From the NCBI GenBank assembly GCA_016207865.1, contig JACQZD010000031.1:1-5869 (forward strand): a stretch of DNA of 5,869 bases, written 5' to 3'. A program made the position numbers and the translations under genes. Origin of the DNA: Nitrospirota bacterium. GTDB taxonomy: Bacteria; Nitrospirota; Thermodesulfovibrionia; UBA6902; DSMQ01. Shown piece after piece: positions 5,751 through 5,869 of the stretch. Below the pieces are notes generated by a model. That model ran no database searches, was not told the origin of the DNA, and saw only the letters and a program-made list of their open reading frames with translations. Position 1 is the stretch's first letter, and each line of letters starts with the position of its first letter.

Positions 5751-5780
5751 TTGACATAGGGTAGGTGGGTAGGGTATCAT
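5751..5780 (+). promoter_or_regulatory. Sigma70-type promoter for the right-edge gene
   Basis: A perfect TTGACA (5751-5756) is followed by an 18-bp spacer and TATCAT (5775-5780), which differs from TATAAT at one position. The predicted start is near 5787, leaving a leader of about 36 nt before the ATG at 5823. The spacer contains the G-rich run GGGTAGGTGGGTAGGG (5759-5774), unusual for a spacer and a possible operator. Confidence 0.65.
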
Positions 5781-5822
5781 TTACTTAAGAACTGAGAAAC
5801 GGGAACTTGGAGACAGCAGCTT

Positions 5823-5869
5823 ATGAAAAAGACAATGAAAACAAGGCAGGGTATTTCACATGAAGAACA
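5823..5869 (+). CDS. Start of an unidentified gene, cut by the window edge
   Basis: Fifteen codons are visible, reading MKKTMKTRQGISHEE, after a GGAG (5809-5812) with a rather long 10-nt gap. ATG at 5835 is an in-frame alternative. Another ATG at 5860, in a different frame (MKN...), follows AGGCAGGG with an 8-nt gap and could be the true start instead. The upstream promoter supports a gene beginning here, but too little sequence is present to name a family. Confidence 0.45.
   Translation, partial: MKKTMKTRQGISHEE

Larger units (their letters stand above)
5551..5822. other. Divergent intergenic region between the PCC-domain gene and the right-edge gene
   Basis: From left to right it holds the PCC gene's ribosome-binding site, the palindromic repeat at 5591-5666, a small inverted repeat CTGTA-GTA-TACAG (5718-5730) and the rightward promoter at 5751-5780. 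GAATCCTTC occurs twice (5577-5585, just outside the repeat, and 5619-5627, inside it), which may mark a decayed further repeat unit on the left. No other gene or RNA was seen. Confidence 0.5.

Overview
The window looks like ordinary chromosomal DNA from a free-living bacterium, interrupted by an accessory restriction-modification (RM) insert. Taxonomy is inference only. A class II ribonucleotide reductase, a histidine kinase ending in a cysteine-rich 'two-CW' tail, an NtrC-like Fis regulator and moderate GC fit an anaerobic or microaerophilic lineage of the Nitrospirota or Desulfobacterota type. No RNA gene, CRISPR array or transposase was seen.

Left arm (1-2900, all minus strand). The adenosylcobalamin-dependent ribonucleotide reductase NrdJ is cut by the left window edge, leaving 504 codons. 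Directly upstream and in the same direction lie a short PD-(D/E)XK restriction-endonuclease ORF, probably lacking its 3' half, and a complete beta-class DNA methyltransferase. The three ORFs are 5 and 17 nt apart, so they look like one transcription unit: methyltransferase, endonuclease remnant, nrdJ. The RM part is clearly more AT-rich than nrdJ. The only good promoter seen for this unit lies upstream of the methyltransferase (TTGACA-N17-TTTAAT). Its spacer carries a sequence close to the NrdR box, with a second, weaker palindrome 31 bp downstream. This suggests that the RM genes landed between the nrdJ promoter and the nrdJ gene.

Middle (2722-3058). This 337-bp divergent intergenic region holds that promoter, an inverted repeat with 9-bp arms, a leader with two mutually exclusive hairpins and a possible 13-codon ORF. 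I found no convincing promoter for the rightward genes.

Right arm (3059-5550). A six-helix membrane histidine kinase with a two-CW tail is followed, with no gap, by a 172-residue protein. That protein resembles only the lid subdomain and Fis-type helix-turn-helix of an NtrC-type activator; the receiver and the AAA+ ATPase core are absent. The pair probably forms a two-gene signalling unit, but no receiver domain lies between sensor and DNA-binding protein. A convergent PCC/DUF296-domain gene follows, and the two stop codons share a small hairpin.

Right end (5551-5869). A 76-bp palindrome-rich repeat with GTCATTC/GAATGAC ends lies between divergent genes. Next come a consensus-like rightward promoter with a G-tract spacer and the first codons of a gene cut by the window edge.
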